DNA from: Lachnospiraceae bacterium
GTDB taxonomy: Bacteria; Bacillota; Clostridia; Lachnospirales; Lachnospiraceae
Direction of reading: 5' to 3'
DNA length: 40,259 nt
Assembly: GCA_024691145.1 (NCBI GenBank)
Contig: JAILNW010000052.1
Coordinates: 1 to 40,259, forward strand
The notes under the pieces: model-generated
Database searches by the model: none
What the model saw: the letters and a program-made list of their open reading frames with translations, nothing else
Told to the model about the DNA's origin: nothing
Shown here: piece by piece, positions 17,016-25,341 of the stretch
How the letters are laid out: every line of letters begins with the position of its first letter
How positions within the stretch are numbered: position 1 is the first letter of the stretch
Program-made: the position numbers and the translations under genes

Positions 17016-19649
17016 ATGGGCGGAAAGTTTTCTAAAAAGTTCTATTTGGGAGCAGGTTCTATAACGGCATTAGTTATAGCTGCTATTGTAGGAATAGCAA
17101 TTGGAACTAATGGTGATAAAAAAGCCAAGGCGGGTAATTCAACTTCAACAGTAACTAATAATGGTACTATGATGCAGGGATTTGAATGGTATCTTGATGC
17201 AGATGGTACACACTGGGCAAACCTTGAAAGTAAAGCAAGTGAACTAGCTAATGCAGGAATCACTTCAATGTGGTTACCACCAGCATATAAAGGTGCAAAT
17301 GGTGGCAATGATGTAGGATATGGCGTATATGACTTATACGATTTAGGCGAATTTGAACAGAAGGGTTCAGTAAGAACAAAGTATGGTACAAAAGCTGAAT
17401 ATCTTTCACTTATAGATGCTTTACATAACAATGGCATTCAGGTATATGCAGATATCGTTCTTAATCATAAGGGTGGTGCAGATGCTAAGGCAAATGTTTC
17501 AGCATATAAAGTAAATGGCTGGTCAAGAGGAACTGATGCATCTGGAGCTTATACAATTGGTGCATGGTGTGTATTTAATTTCCCAGGACGTAATGGACAG
17601 TATTCAACATTCACATGGGATGCAAGCTGTTTTGACGGCGTTGACTGGGATGATAACAAAGGAGAAAGTGCAGTATTCAGATTCGCAGATAAAGGCTGGG
17701 ACTGGGAAGTAGATACTGAAAATGGAAATTATGACTACCTTATGTATGCAGATATAGATTTTGACAGTTCAAAGGTTATTAATGAACTTACTAACTGGGG
17801 TACTTGGTATGTTAACACAGCAAATCTTGATGGATTCAGACTTGATGCTGTTAAGCATATAAAGTTTAGTTTCTATAAGAACTGGTTAACTGATGTAAGA
17901 AATAACACTGGCAAGGAATTATTCTCAGTAGGTGAGTATTGGACACAGGATCTTGGAAGATTAAATAATTATCTTAATGTAACTAGCGGAACAACATCAC
18001 TTTTCGATGTACCACTTCATTACAACTTTGAGTCAGCAGCTAATGGCTCTGGCGGATATGATATGCAGACACTTTTTAATAATACACTCGTTAAGAGTTC
18101 ACCAACACTTGCTGTAACATTTGTAGAAAATCATGATTCACAGCCAGGACAGTCATTACAGTCAACTGTAGCAGCATGGTTTAAACCACTTGCATATACA
18201 GCAATACTTACAAGAGAAGGCGGATATCCATGTGTATTCTATGGAGACTATTATGGAACTAATGATGGACAGATATCTTCATCTAAGGCAGTAATTGATA
18301 AGATTCTTGCAGCAAGAAAAGATTATGCATATGGTACACAGTATGATTACATTAATGATTCAAATATAATTGGCTGGACAAGAGAAGGTGATTCTGCTCA
18401 TGCTAATTCAGGTCTTGCAGCTCTTATAACAGACGGAGCAGGCGGAACAAAGAGAATGTATGTAGGAACTTCACATGCAGGAGAACAGTGGAAAGATATA
18501 ACTGGCAACAAGTTAGAAACAGTAACAATTGGAAGTGATGGATATGGTACATTTTCTGTAAATGGCGGATCACATTCTATATGGGTTTTAAGCTCAGGCA
18601 ATGATGATGACGATGACGACGATGATAACTTAGATCCAGTTGCTAAGATTTTCTACTACAATGCAAACGGATGGAGTAATCCATATATTCACTACTGTGT
18701 TGACGGTTCTACATGGACTACAGCACCTGGTGTTAAGATGACTACTACTTCAAACAGCAACTACTACTATTATGAAATCGACCTTGGAACTGCCAGCAAA
18801 GTAACTACTTGCTACAACAATGGAAGCGGTTCATGGGACAGCAATAATGGTTCAAATTATGTAATTAAGAAAGGTATCTATACTGTTAAGAATGGTAATA
18901 TCTCAAGCGGAGCTCCAAATGGAGTTACTGTAGCAACTGTAACAGCAGCACCAACAGCAGAACCAACAGCAACACCAACTGAGACACCAACAGTGGCACC
19001 AACAGTAGCGCCAACAGTAGCACCAACACCAGAGCCAACAGTAACACCAACTGAGACACCTTCAGGCAATGAGGTAACAGTATATTACTATAATTCAAAT
19101 TCATGGAGCAATGTAAATATTCACTACTGCCCAACAGGAGGAAACTGGACAACAGTTCCTGGTATGGCTATGACAGCATATGGTAATGGATATTACAGCT
19201 ACACAATAGATCTTGGTACTGCAACGGGAGCAACAGTATGCTTCAATAATGGCAGCAGCTGGGACAGCAACAATGGAGCTAATTACACAGTAGGAACTGG
19301 TGTATATACAATAAAGAATAAGACAGTAACAGCAACAGAGCCAGATGGTGGAAACAATACAACTACTAATGAAGTAACAGTATATTATTATAATTCAAGC
19401 TCATGGAGCAATGTTTATATCCACTATTGTCCAAATGGAGGCAGCTGGACAAGTGTTCCTGGTGTTAAGATGACTAAGTATAGCGGAAAGTATTATGCTT
19501 ACACAATAGACCTTGGAAGTGCAACAGGAGCAACAGTATGCTTTAATAATGGCAGCGGTAAGTGGGACAGCAATAATGGATCAAACTACACAGTAGGAAC
19601 TGGATCATATACAGTTAAGAATGGATCAGTAACTGCAACAGCACCATGA
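17016..19649 (+). CDS. Secreted alpha-amylase 2 (GH13, three CBM26-like modules)
   Basis: This 877-residue paralogue of the first amylase is the largest of the three. ATG 17016 follows AAGGAGGAATG with good spacing; the ATG at 17007 overlaps that site and is rejected. A signal peptide (basic MGGKFSKK then a hydrophobic stretch) precedes the GH13 domain. Catalytic residues are D277, E307 and D374, with FVENHDSQ replacing the FVDNHDSQ of its paralogues. An Asp-rich run links the catalytic domain to the first CBM26-like module (about 541-636). A Pro/Thr/Val repeat linker follows, then modules at about 686-775 and 786-877. The extra module could raise avidity for granular starch. It has its own promoter and terminator. 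Confidence 0.93.
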   Translation: MGGKFSKKFYLGAGSITALVIAAIVGIAIGTNGDKKAKAGNSTSTVTNNGTMMQGFEWYLDADGTHWANLESKASELANAGITSMWLPPAYKGANGGNDVGYGVYDLYDLGEFEQKGSVRTKYGTKAEYLSLIDALHNNGIQVYADIVLNHKGGADAKANVSAYKVNGWSRGTDASGAYTIGAWCVFNFPGRNGQYSTFTWDASCFDGVDWDDNKGESAVFRFADKGWDWEVDTENGNYDYLMYADIDFDSSKVINELTNWGTWYVNTANLDGFRLDAVKHIKFSFYKNWLTDVRNNTGKELFSVGEYWTQDLGRLNNYLNVTSGTTSLFDVPLHYNFESAANGSGGYDMQTLFNNTLVKSSPTLAVTFVENHDSQPGQSLQSTVAAWFKPLAYTAILTREGGYPCVFYGDYYGTNDGQISSSKAVIDKILAARKDYAYGTQYDYINDSNIIGWTREGDSAHANSGLAALITDGAGGTKRMYVGTSHAGEQWKDITGNKLETVTIGSDGYGTFSVNGGSHSIWVLSSGNDDDDDDDDNLDPVAKIFYYNANGWSNPYIHYCVDGSTWTTAPGVKMTTTSNSNYYYYEIDLGTASKVTTCYNNGSGSWDSNNGSNYVIKKGIYTVKNGNISSGAPNGVTVATVTAAPTAEPTATPTETPTVAPTVAPTVAPTPEPTVTPTETPSGNEVTVYYYNSNSWSNVNIHYCPTGGNWTTVPGMAMTAYGNGYYSYTIDLGTATGATVCFNNGSSWDSNNGANYTVGTGVYTIKNKTVTATEPDGGNNTTTNEVTVYYYNSSSWSNVYIHYCPNGGSWTSVPGVKMTKYSGKYYAYTIDLGSATGATVCFNNGSGKWDSNNGSNYTVGTGSYTVKNGSVTATAP

Positions 19650-19689
19650 TAAATATGTTAATAAGTTAATAAATACTAATGATAAAGAA

Positions 19690-19722
19690 GGGGAATTGCA
19701 GAAATGCAGTTCCTCTTTATTT
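19690..19722 (+). terminator. Terminator after alpha-amylase 2
   Basis: GGGGAATTGCA and TGCAGTTCCTC form an 11-bp stem with two G-T pairs and a GAAA loop, followed by TTTATTTA. Confidence 0.75.
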
Positions 19723-19739
19723 ACATTAATTACCAGTTA

Positions 19740-19760
19740 ACGAAAATGTTACGAAAATGT
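19740..19760 (+). promoter_or_regulatory. Two direct ACGAAAATGT repeats upstream of amylase 3 promoter
   Basis: ACGAAAATGT occurs at 19740-19749 and again at 19751-19760. The 11-base period places both copies on the same face of the helix, 10 bases before the -35 box. This is a classic arrangement for an activator binding as a dimer. The regulator is unknown. Confidence 0.5.
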
Positions 19761-19770
19761 AATAAAAATA

Positions 19771-19799
19771 TTGAAATAATGAATAGATAGTGATATAAT
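19771..19799 (+). promoter_or_regulatory. Promoter of alpha-amylase 3
   Basis: TTGAAA at 19771-19776, a 17-bp spacer and a perfect TATAAT at 19794-19799. Confidence 0.85.
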
Positions 19800-19850
19800 A
19801 AATTTAGCGGAAAAAATGAGACTTCGGTGTATGTATAAGGTTCTATTAGC

Positions 19851-19874
19851 TCAGATAATTGGGGGATTATCTGA
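19851..19874 (+). other. Leader hairpin upstream of amylase 3
   Basis: TCAGATAAT and ATTATCTGA form a perfect 9-bp stem with a TGGGGG loop, ending about 10 bases before the ribosome-binding site. No T-run follows. It may stabilise the mRNA or modulate translation. Confidence 0.5.
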
Positions 19875-19901
19875 TTGACTATGTGAGGAGGAATGTTATA
19901 T

Positions 19902-22184
19902 ATGGGCAGAAAGAAAGTTTCGAAGAAGTTATTAATTGGCGCAGGAACAACTGTTGTAATGGCATCAGCCGTAATCGTAGCAACATCTGTAATGTCTAAC
20001 GATGATAAAAAGTCTAAAGCAGGTACAGCAACATCAACTAATGGTGTTATGTTACAGGCATTCGAGTGGGACACAACATATGACGGCTCACATTGGAATA
20101 CACTTGCTGCTAATGCAGAGGAACTGGCAGAGGCAGGCTTCACATCTTTATGGCTTCCACCAGCATACAAAGGAAATGCAGGAAAATATGATGTTGGTTA
20201 TGGAGCATATGACTTATATGATTTAGGAGAATTTGATCAGAAAGGAACAGTTAGAACAAAGTATGGAACAAAAGCAGAGTATCTTTCATTAATTGATACA
20301 TTGCATGATAATAACATACAGGCATATGCTGATATTGTTCTAAATCATAAAGGTGGTGCAGATGCAAAGCAGACTGTAAGTGCTTATAAAGTATATGACA
20401 GTAACAGATCATATAATGAATCTGGAGCATATAGTATAGGAGCATGGTGTGTATTTAACTTCCCTGGACGTAATGGACAGTATTCTACATTCACATGGGA
20501 CGCAAGCTGTTTTGATGGCGTAGACTGGGATGATACTGGCAAAACAAGTGGAATATTCAGATTTGCAAATAAAGGCTGGGACTGGCAGGTTGACGGAGAC
20601 AATGGTAACTATGACTACCTTATGTGTGCAGATATTGATTTTGACAACACTTCAGTAGTAAATGAATTAAAAACATGGGGCGAGTGGTATGTAAATACAG
20701 CAAACCTTGACGGATTCAGACTTGATGCTGTAAAGCATATCAAGTTCACATTTTATAATGATTGGCTTACAACTGTAAGAGCCAATACAGGAAAAGATTT
20801 ATTCTCAGTAGGTGAGTACTCGAGCCAGGATGTAAGCAGACTTAATGCATATCTTAATGTTACTAATGGTGCAACATCATTATTTGATGTTCCTCTTCAT
20901 TATAATTTTTATTCAGCATCTAATAGTTCAGGAAATTATGACATGAAAACATTATTTAACAATACACTTGTAAGTTCAGCACCAATGCTTGCTGTAACAT
21001 TTGTTGATAACCATGATTCACAGCCAGGACAGTCACTTGAATCAACAGTAGCAGGATGGTTTAAACCACTTGCATATACAGCAATACTTACAAGAGAAAG
21101 TGGATATCCTTGTGTATTCTATGGAGATTATTATGGAACTGCTGATGGCAGAATAAGTTCATATAAGAGCGTTATTGATAAGATATTACTTGCAAGAAAG
21201 AATTATGCATATGGTACGCAGCATGATTACCTTAATGATGTGAATATCATAGGATGGACTAGAGAGGGTGACTCAGATCATGCTGGTTCAGGACTTGCAG
21301 CACTTATTACAGATGGTGCAGGCGGAACAAAAGACATGTATGTAGGTGCAAACCATGCAGGAGAAATATGGTATGATATTACAGGAAACATTGGAACTAG
21401 AGTGACAATCGGAAGCACAGGTTATGGTACATTTTCTGTAAATGGCGGATCTCATTCAATATGGGTACCTGAAACTCAGGGTGAGCCAGGAACTGAAAAT
21501 GATGTAACAGTATATTATTATAACAAGAGCAACTGGAGCAATGTATATATGCACTACAAGCCAAATGGAGGAAGCTGGACAACAGTACCAGGTGTAGCAA
21601 TGACTTCAGTAGGAAGTGGATACTATGCATATAACATAAGCCTTGGAACAGCAACAGGAGCAACAGTATGCTTCAACAATGGTTCAAATTCATGGGACAG
21701 CAACTATGGTTCAAACTATTATGTGGCAGCAGGCATAGCAACTATTACAAATGGTGCAATAACAACAACTGTACCTTCTGGTGTAACAGAACTTACTGGT
21801 GGCTCTGATCCAACAGCAGCACCAACAGTAGATCCAACGGTTGAACCAACAGTGGAGCCAACGGTTGAACCAACAGTTGAACCAACAGAAACTCCTTCAG
21901 GTAATACAGTAACTGTATATTATTATAATGCAAGCTCATGGAGCAATGTGTATATTCATTATTGTCCAACAGGAGGAACATGGACAACTGCACCTGGTGT
22001 AGCAATGACTTCATATGGTGACGGATACTATAGTTACACTATAGATCTTGGTTCGTCAACAGGAGCAACAGTATGCTTCAATAATGGAAGCGGATGGTGG
22101 GATTCTAATAATGGATCAAACTATTCAGTTGGAACTGGATCATACACAGTTAAGAATGGTACAGTAACAGCAACAACACCTTGA
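19902..22184 (+). CDS. Secreted alpha-amylase 3 (GH13, two CBM26-like modules)
   Basis: This 760-residue secreted amylase is closely related to the two upstream genes. ATG 19902 follows TGAGGAGGAATG; the ATG at 19893 overlaps this site. The signal peptide starts MGRKKVSKK and has a hydrophobic stretch ending near the SKAGTA segment. Catalytic residues are D275, E305 and D372, with spacing identical to the paralogues. CBM26-like modules lie at about 534-625 and 669-760, joined by a linker of repeated 'VEPT' units. The gene shares with amylase 2 an almost identical ribosome-binding-site-to-start sequence, which suggests duplication that included the translation start region. It probably acts on starch outside the cell, with products taken up by transporters not seen here. 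Confidence 0.93.
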   Translation: MGRKKVSKKLLIGAGTTVVMASAVIVATSVMSNDDKKSKAGTATSTNGVMLQAFEWDTTYDGSHWNTLAANAEELAEAGFTSLWLPPAYKGNAGKYDVGYGAYDLYDLGEFDQKGTVRTKYGTKAEYLSLIDTLHDNNIQAYADIVLNHKGGADAKQTVSAYKVYDSNRSYNESGAYSIGAWCVFNFPGRNGQYSTFTWDASCFDGVDWDDTGKTSGIFRFANKGWDWQVDGDNGNYDYLMCADIDFDNTSVVNELKTWGEWYVNTANLDGFRLDAVKHIKFTFYNDWLTTVRANTGKDLFSVGEYSSQDVSRLNAYLNVTNGATSLFDVPLHYNFYSASNSSGNYDMKTLFNNTLVSSAPMLAVTFVDNHDSQPGQSLESTVAGWFKPLAYTAILTRESGYPCVFYGDYYGTADGRISSYKSVIDKILLARKNYAYGTQHDYLNDVNIIGWTREGDSDHAGSGLAALITDGAGGTKDMYVGANHAGEIWYDITGNIGTRVTIGSTGYGTFSVNGGSHSIWVPETQGEPGTENDVTVYYYNKSNWSNVYMHYKPNGGSWTTVPGVAMTSVGSGYYAYNISLGTATGATVCFNNGSNSWDSNYGSNYYVAAGIATITNGAITTTVPSGVTELTGGSDPTAAPTVDPTVEPTVEPTVEPTVEPTETPSGNTVTVYYYNASSWSNVYIHYCPTGGTWTTAPGVAMTSYGDGYYSYTIDLGSSTGATVCFNNGSGWWDSNNGSNYSVGTGSYTVKNGTVTATTP

Positions 22185-22199
22185 TTAAATAAATAACAG

Positions 22200-22234
22200 A
22201 GAGCCATAGTCTTAAATGATTATGGCTCTTTTTT
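22200..22234 (+). terminator. Terminator after alpha-amylase 3
   Basis: AGAGCCATAGTC pairs with GATTATGGCTCT (one G-T pair) around a 6-base loop, followed by five Ts. It lies between convergent genes. On the minus strand the T-run is weak. Confidence 0.88.
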
Positions 22235-22239
22235 AAAGT

Positions 22240-22911
22240 TTATTTTAAAAATATTATAAGAATAAGTACAATAATGATAATGAAAAGTACAAGTTTATAA
22301 AACTTATTTTTGTTAGAAGATATATTATCCTTAATAACAGGAAATGTATAAAGTTCAATGTCAGGTTTTATCTTCTTAATGATCTCTGATATATAGAGAA
22401 CACTAGGCTTATATAATTCAACCACTTCGTTGGTCTTTTCCTCTCGGCTGTCATTAGTTATACAATAGTTAGTTGCCTTTGCAATATCATCCTTCATATT
22501 GTCGATAAGATTATCATATACAGACTTTGCAAGGAAAAACTTATAATCAATATCTGTAATAGCATTAATGGAATCCATCATATGTTCAGAATAGGCAATC
22601 TCTTTGTTCAGAAGCATAGCAACATTGTAGGAAGTTACATTAGCAGGAGTTGCATCTGCTTCACACAATAATCTGAAATATAATGAGGCCTCTTTAAAGT
22701 TTTTGATTCTTAGGGCATTGGTTGCAAGAACCCAGTAGGAATCAAGCCTGTTCCTATCGTTAAGATTCTCATCAGGAGTAACATCCTTAGCATCTTTTAT
22801 ATTAAAAATCGTTTTACAGTACTTACATCTGGCATTAACGGTGTTAGTTGTGACTTCCAATAAAGTACCACAGCCAGGACATGTAACAATTTTAATGATT
22901 GTATTTATCAT
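22240..22911 (-). CDS. Zinc-ribbon, tail-anchored protein of unknown function
   Basis: This 223-residue protein has an N-terminal zinc ribbon: CPGCG near residue 12 and CKYC near residue 30, four cysteines in the TFIIB/rubredoxin-like spacing. A helical middle region follows (YWVLATNALRIKNFKEASLYFRLL looks TPR-like). The last 20 residues are a strongly hydrophobic helix (VLFIIIIVLILIIFL) ending in K, which suggests a C-terminal membrane anchor with the rest in the cytoplasm. The start is supported by AAGGGGG upstream. It is the only clear minus-strand gene here, and a structured, probably mobile element begins about 40 bases upstream of its start, where a promoter would be expected. No specific function is recognised. 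Confidence 0.8.
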   Translation of the reverse strand: MINTIIKIVTCPGCGTLLEVTTNTVNARCKYCKTIFNIKDAKDVTPDENLNDRNRLDSYWVLATNALRIKNFKEASLYFRLLCEADATPANVTSYNVAMLLNKEIAYSEHMMDSINAITDIDYKFFLAKSVYDNLIDNMKDDIAKATNYCITNDSREEKTNEVVELYKPSVLYISEIIKKIKPDIELYTFPVIKDNISSNKNKFYKLVLFIIIIVLILIIFLK

Positions 22912-22949
22912 AGCAAATCCCCCTTTTCATTTAAATGCTCGGCAGGATA

Positions 22950-23280
22950 CCCCTACTTCTATAAGTCGGGGAGGAATGTGGTTAGGCATTACCCTGCTTC
23001 CTCATTTTGTTTGATATATGGCGGGATTTATGCTGTAAGCCGGCTCCCGCCTAGCCGTAGTGTAGCCTTCGCCAATGTTATCCTGTGGTTTATGCATAAG
23101 CAACACTGTTCCTACCCATCAGAACTGTTTAATCACTTACCGCAGAGCTGCGGATTAGGCTATACGTCCGCAGGTGCCTATATATTCACAGGTAACGTAG
23201 TGCCCGAAGCACTTAGGCTAGTCAACCAGGCTTTTGCAAGCCCCCACTTCTAAGATAGCAAAACTATCGTAAATGGTGGG
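22950..23280. mobile_element. Candidate non-autonomous IS200/IS605-type element or structured ncRNA
   Basis: This stretch is visibly richer in G and C than its surroundings and densely structured. Two hairpins in the same orientation bound it. The left one (22950-22971) is CCCC-T-ACTT, loop CTAT, AAGT-C-GGGG. The right one (23241-23280) begins with nearly the same word, CCCCCACTTCTA, and closes CCCAC with GTGGG around an inner GATAG/CTATC stem. Same-strand terminal hairpins are typical of IS200/IS605 elements, which lack terminal inverted repeats. Inside are GGCGGGA/TCCCGCC (23020-23051), CCGCA/TGCGG (23140-23153), AGTGC/GCACT (23199-23213) and a long-range CTAGCC/GGCTAG pair (23051-23221). 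No transposase is present. A 91-codon frame (22978-23253) crosses it and resembles nothing I recognise. Confidence 0.5.
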
Positions 23281-23378
23281 TTGTTGACAACAAACATCTT
23301 AGTATAGAGATTCTAGTTATTTTATATCACACAAAGAGAAAAATGTCAAATATAGTTACCATTTTTTTACAAACAGGG
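23281..23378. other. Intergenic stretch between structured element and CAP gene promoter
   Basis: A small palindromic hairpin (TTGTT, GAC, AACAA at 23281-23293) directly follows the right end of the structured element. The rest is ordinary AT-rich sequence with no ORF that I can support. Confidence 0.4.
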
Positions 23379-23407
23379 TTGACAAATGTAAATAAGTGTT
23401 TTAAAAT
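23379..23407 (+). promoter_or_regulatory. Promoter of the CAP-domain gene
   Basis: A perfect TTGACA at 23379-23384, a 17-bp spacer and TAAAAT at 23402-23407. It places the transcript start about 12 bases before ATG 23426, too close for a ribosome-binding site, which favours the TTG start at 23462. Confidence 0.85.
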
Positions 23408-23461
23408 ATAAAAAGTTGTATATATATGGGTAAAATTACTAAACAGAATGGAGGCATAATT

Positions 23462-24637
23462 TTGAGAAAGTTTATGTTAAAAGGGATGTATACTGCTGCA
23501 ATAGCAAGTATGGCATTGGCACTGGTGTTCGGTACTGGCAAGAAGAGTACTGACAGCGAAGTTAAGGAAGTAACATTTATTAACGAATATTCTGCAATGA
23601 ATAGTAATTGTACTAATAATTCCGTATATTCAGACGAGGCACTTAAGGAGATACAGATAAGAATTATGGATAAGTTCAGAAAGTATTCGCTTAATGAAAC
23701 ATGTGTAATGAATCTTTTGAAGGCTAATACTCAGTATATACCAGATGTTGTTAAATTTCTGGATGAAGACAGACAGTTGCCTTCAGGTCTTCCAACACAT
23801 ATTGTAATTCCTACAGCAAAGCCAGCTGCACCAGTTATTACAACTGAAGCACCAGCAGCTACTATAGCGCCAGCAGCAGAGGCTCCTAAGACAGAAACTC
23901 CTGAGGCAATTAATGAAGAAGCCACTGTGGACAACACACAGGAAACTATTGCTCCTGATGAGGCAGCTCCGGTAACTTCGGAAGCACCAGCAGTTGAAGA
24001 AACTAAGCAGGCAGATGAGGCACAGCCTACAGAGAAACCTGTTGAGACTTTAGCTCCAGTTAAACCAGAAGTAAGTGAAGTACCAGAGGCAACTAAAGAA
24101 CCTGTAGCAGAGACTATAGCTCCAGTATCAACACCAGAACCTGTTGAGATAGCTGATGAGCCTGCCCCATTGGAAGAAACTCCAGTTGTTGAAAAGACAT
24201 ATAGCAATGGAGAATTTGTAATAAGCGAAACTCAGAAGACAATTGTTGATGAGGAGATAAAGCTTGTTAATGAATTGAGAGAGAGTAAGGGACTTAACAG
24301 ATTGACAATCAGTGACAAACTTTCAAGTACTGCACAGTACAGAGCACAGCACCTAGGTGATAATGATTATTTCTCACATTATTACAACGGAGAGAAGCAT
24401 TATAAGGTTGTTGCTGAAACTATGTATGGATACACAGGATATGGTATTGGTGAGAATATCGCATGGATCAGAGGATATTCATCAGACCAGGTTGCTGAAA
24501 CTGCCATGACTGGATTTAAGAATTCAGAAAGCCATTATGAAAACATGCTTAACGAGATCTGGAGAACAGTAGGTGTCGGTGCATATTATAAGAATGGCAA
24601 GTGGTATGTGGTTCAGATTTTTGGAACTGAAAAGTAG
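23462..24637 (+). CDS. Secreted CAP-domain (SCP/PR-1-like) protein
   Basis: This 391-residue exported protein has three parts: a signal peptide (RKFMLKGMYTAAIASMALALVFG), a long Ala/Pro/Glu/Thr-rich linker (about 105-245), and a C-terminal CAP domain (about 261-391). CAP signatures include the opening LVNELRESKGLNRL, FSHYYNGEKHY, YGIGENIAW and the late SESHYENMLN and VQIFG segments, with the conserved His and Glu residues. The start is TTG 23462, seven bases after GGAGG; the ATG at 23426 lacks a ribosome-binding site. Bacterial CAP proteins of this YkwD type are secreted or surface-attached with poorly known roles. It has its own strong promoter. Confidence 0.88.
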   Translation: MRKFMLKGMYTAAIASMALALVFGTGKKSTDSEVKEVTFINEYSAMNSNCTNNSVYSDEALKEIQIRIMDKFRKYSLNETCVMNLLKANTQYIPDVVKFLDEDRQLPSGLPTHIVIPTAKPAAPVITTEAPAATIAPAAEAPKTETPEAINEEATVDNTQETIAPDEAAPVTSEAPAVEETKQADEAQPTEKPVETLAPVKPEVSEVPEATKEPVAETIAPVSTPEPVEIADEPAPLEETPVVEKTYSNGEFVISETQKTIVDEEIKLVNELRESKGLNRLTISDKLSSTAQYRAQHLGDNDYFSHYYNGEKHYKVVAETMYGYTGYGIGENIAWIRGYSSDQVAETAMTGFKNSESHYENMLNEIWRTVGVGAYYKNGKWYVVQIFGTEK

Positions 24638-24958
24638 AATACATAAGTAACACTTATAAATATTAATAAGAATAGTGGTTAAAAGCTTACATATATACAT
24701 TTTATTTGTGTTTTTTTGAAAAAAATCTAAAAAAAATGGATAAATATTACTATTTATCATTGACTAATTGCTTAAAACGTGGTAAATTAGTTTTGTAAGA
24801 AAAAATTGGAATAATTAGTAAAATATAGTGGATTTTTTGAAATTATATTTTCTGTAGTTACCAATTTGCAACTAGGTGAAGATATTTATATTTTCACTTG
24901 ATGTAATGTAGTTCAATCTACATATAATATAACTCAACATAAGGAGGTTCACTTATTT
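24638..24958. other. AT-rich intergenic region holding the hupB-type leader
   Basis: There is no clear terminator for the CAP gene. A promoter candidate TTGACT (24760-24765), 17-bp spacer, TAAATT (24783-24788) is followed by a 9-bp hairpin at 24876-24897 (GTGAAGATA with TATTTTCAC) and by an inverted repeat ATGTAG/CTACAT at 24906-24923. That repeat ends on a perfect TATAAT (24923-24928) with a TTGATG 19 bp upstream. HU may therefore have two promoters, the nearer one under operator control. Confidence 0.5.
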
Positions 24959-25261
24959 ATGAACAAAACAGAACTTGTAGCTGCAATCGCTGAGGATGCA
25001 GGATTAACTAAGAAAGATGCTGAAAACGCATTAAAAGCATTTATTAACGTTGTTTCAACTGAGATGCAGAAGGGCGAGAAAGTACAGCTTATCGGATTTG
25101 GTACTTTCGAGACTGGACACAGAGCTGCTCGTACAGGACGTAATCCACAGACTGGTGCAGAGATTAAGATCGAAGCTGCTAATGTTCCAAAATTCAAACC
25201 AGGAAAGGCTCTTAAAGACAAAGTAAATGAGAAGCCAGCTAAGAAGAGCAAAAAGAAATAA
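24959..25261 (+). CDS. HU family DNA-binding protein
   Basis: This 100-residue nucleoid protein bends and compacts DNA as a dimer. The start [25 protein letters not shown], the conserved GFGTFE turn and the [12 protein letters not shown] beta-arm with its intercalating proline define the HU/IHF family. It is a little longer than typical HU because of a Lys-rich C-terminal tail (KPAKKSKKK), as in several Clostridia. AAGGAGG sits 11 bases before the ATG. A stable terminator follows. The gene appears to be monocistronic. Confidence 0.96.
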   Translation: MNKTELVAAIAEDAGLTKKDAENALKAFINVVSTEMQKGEKVQLIGFGTFETGHRAARTGRNPQTGAEIKIEAANVPKFKPGKALKDKVNEKPAKKSKKK

Positions 25262-25283
25262 TTGATTATAACAACTTACTATA

Positions 25284-25320
25284 GAAATTCCCACACCTTC
25301 GGGTAGTGGGAATTTCTTTA
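25284..25320 (+). terminator. Terminator after the HU gene
   Basis: GAAATTCCCAC pairs with GTGGGAATTTC, topped by ACC-TTCG-GGT, an extra-stable tetraloop. The T-stretch after it is short (TTTATA), but the stem is very strong. Confidence 0.85.
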
Positions 25321-25341
25321 TATAAATATTGGAGGGAATAT

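Noticed and set aside
18878-19152. Minus-strand frames over the amylase 2 linker
   Set aside because: They are low-complexity Val/Gly or Leu-rich shadows of the Pro/Thr repeat linker.
22978-23253. A 91-codon forward frame starting with GTG in the structured element
   Set aside because: It fills a stem-rich, GC-shifted stretch, has no clear ribosome-binding site apart from GGGGAGG inside the left hairpin, and shows no recognisable protein motif. Structure explains the region better, although a relic C-terminus of a transposon protein cannot be excluded.
23731-24207. Long minus-strand frame within the CAP gene
   Set aside because: It is the complement of a repetitive Ala/Pro/Glu-rich coding linker and gives a low-complexity Ser/Ala/Gly product.
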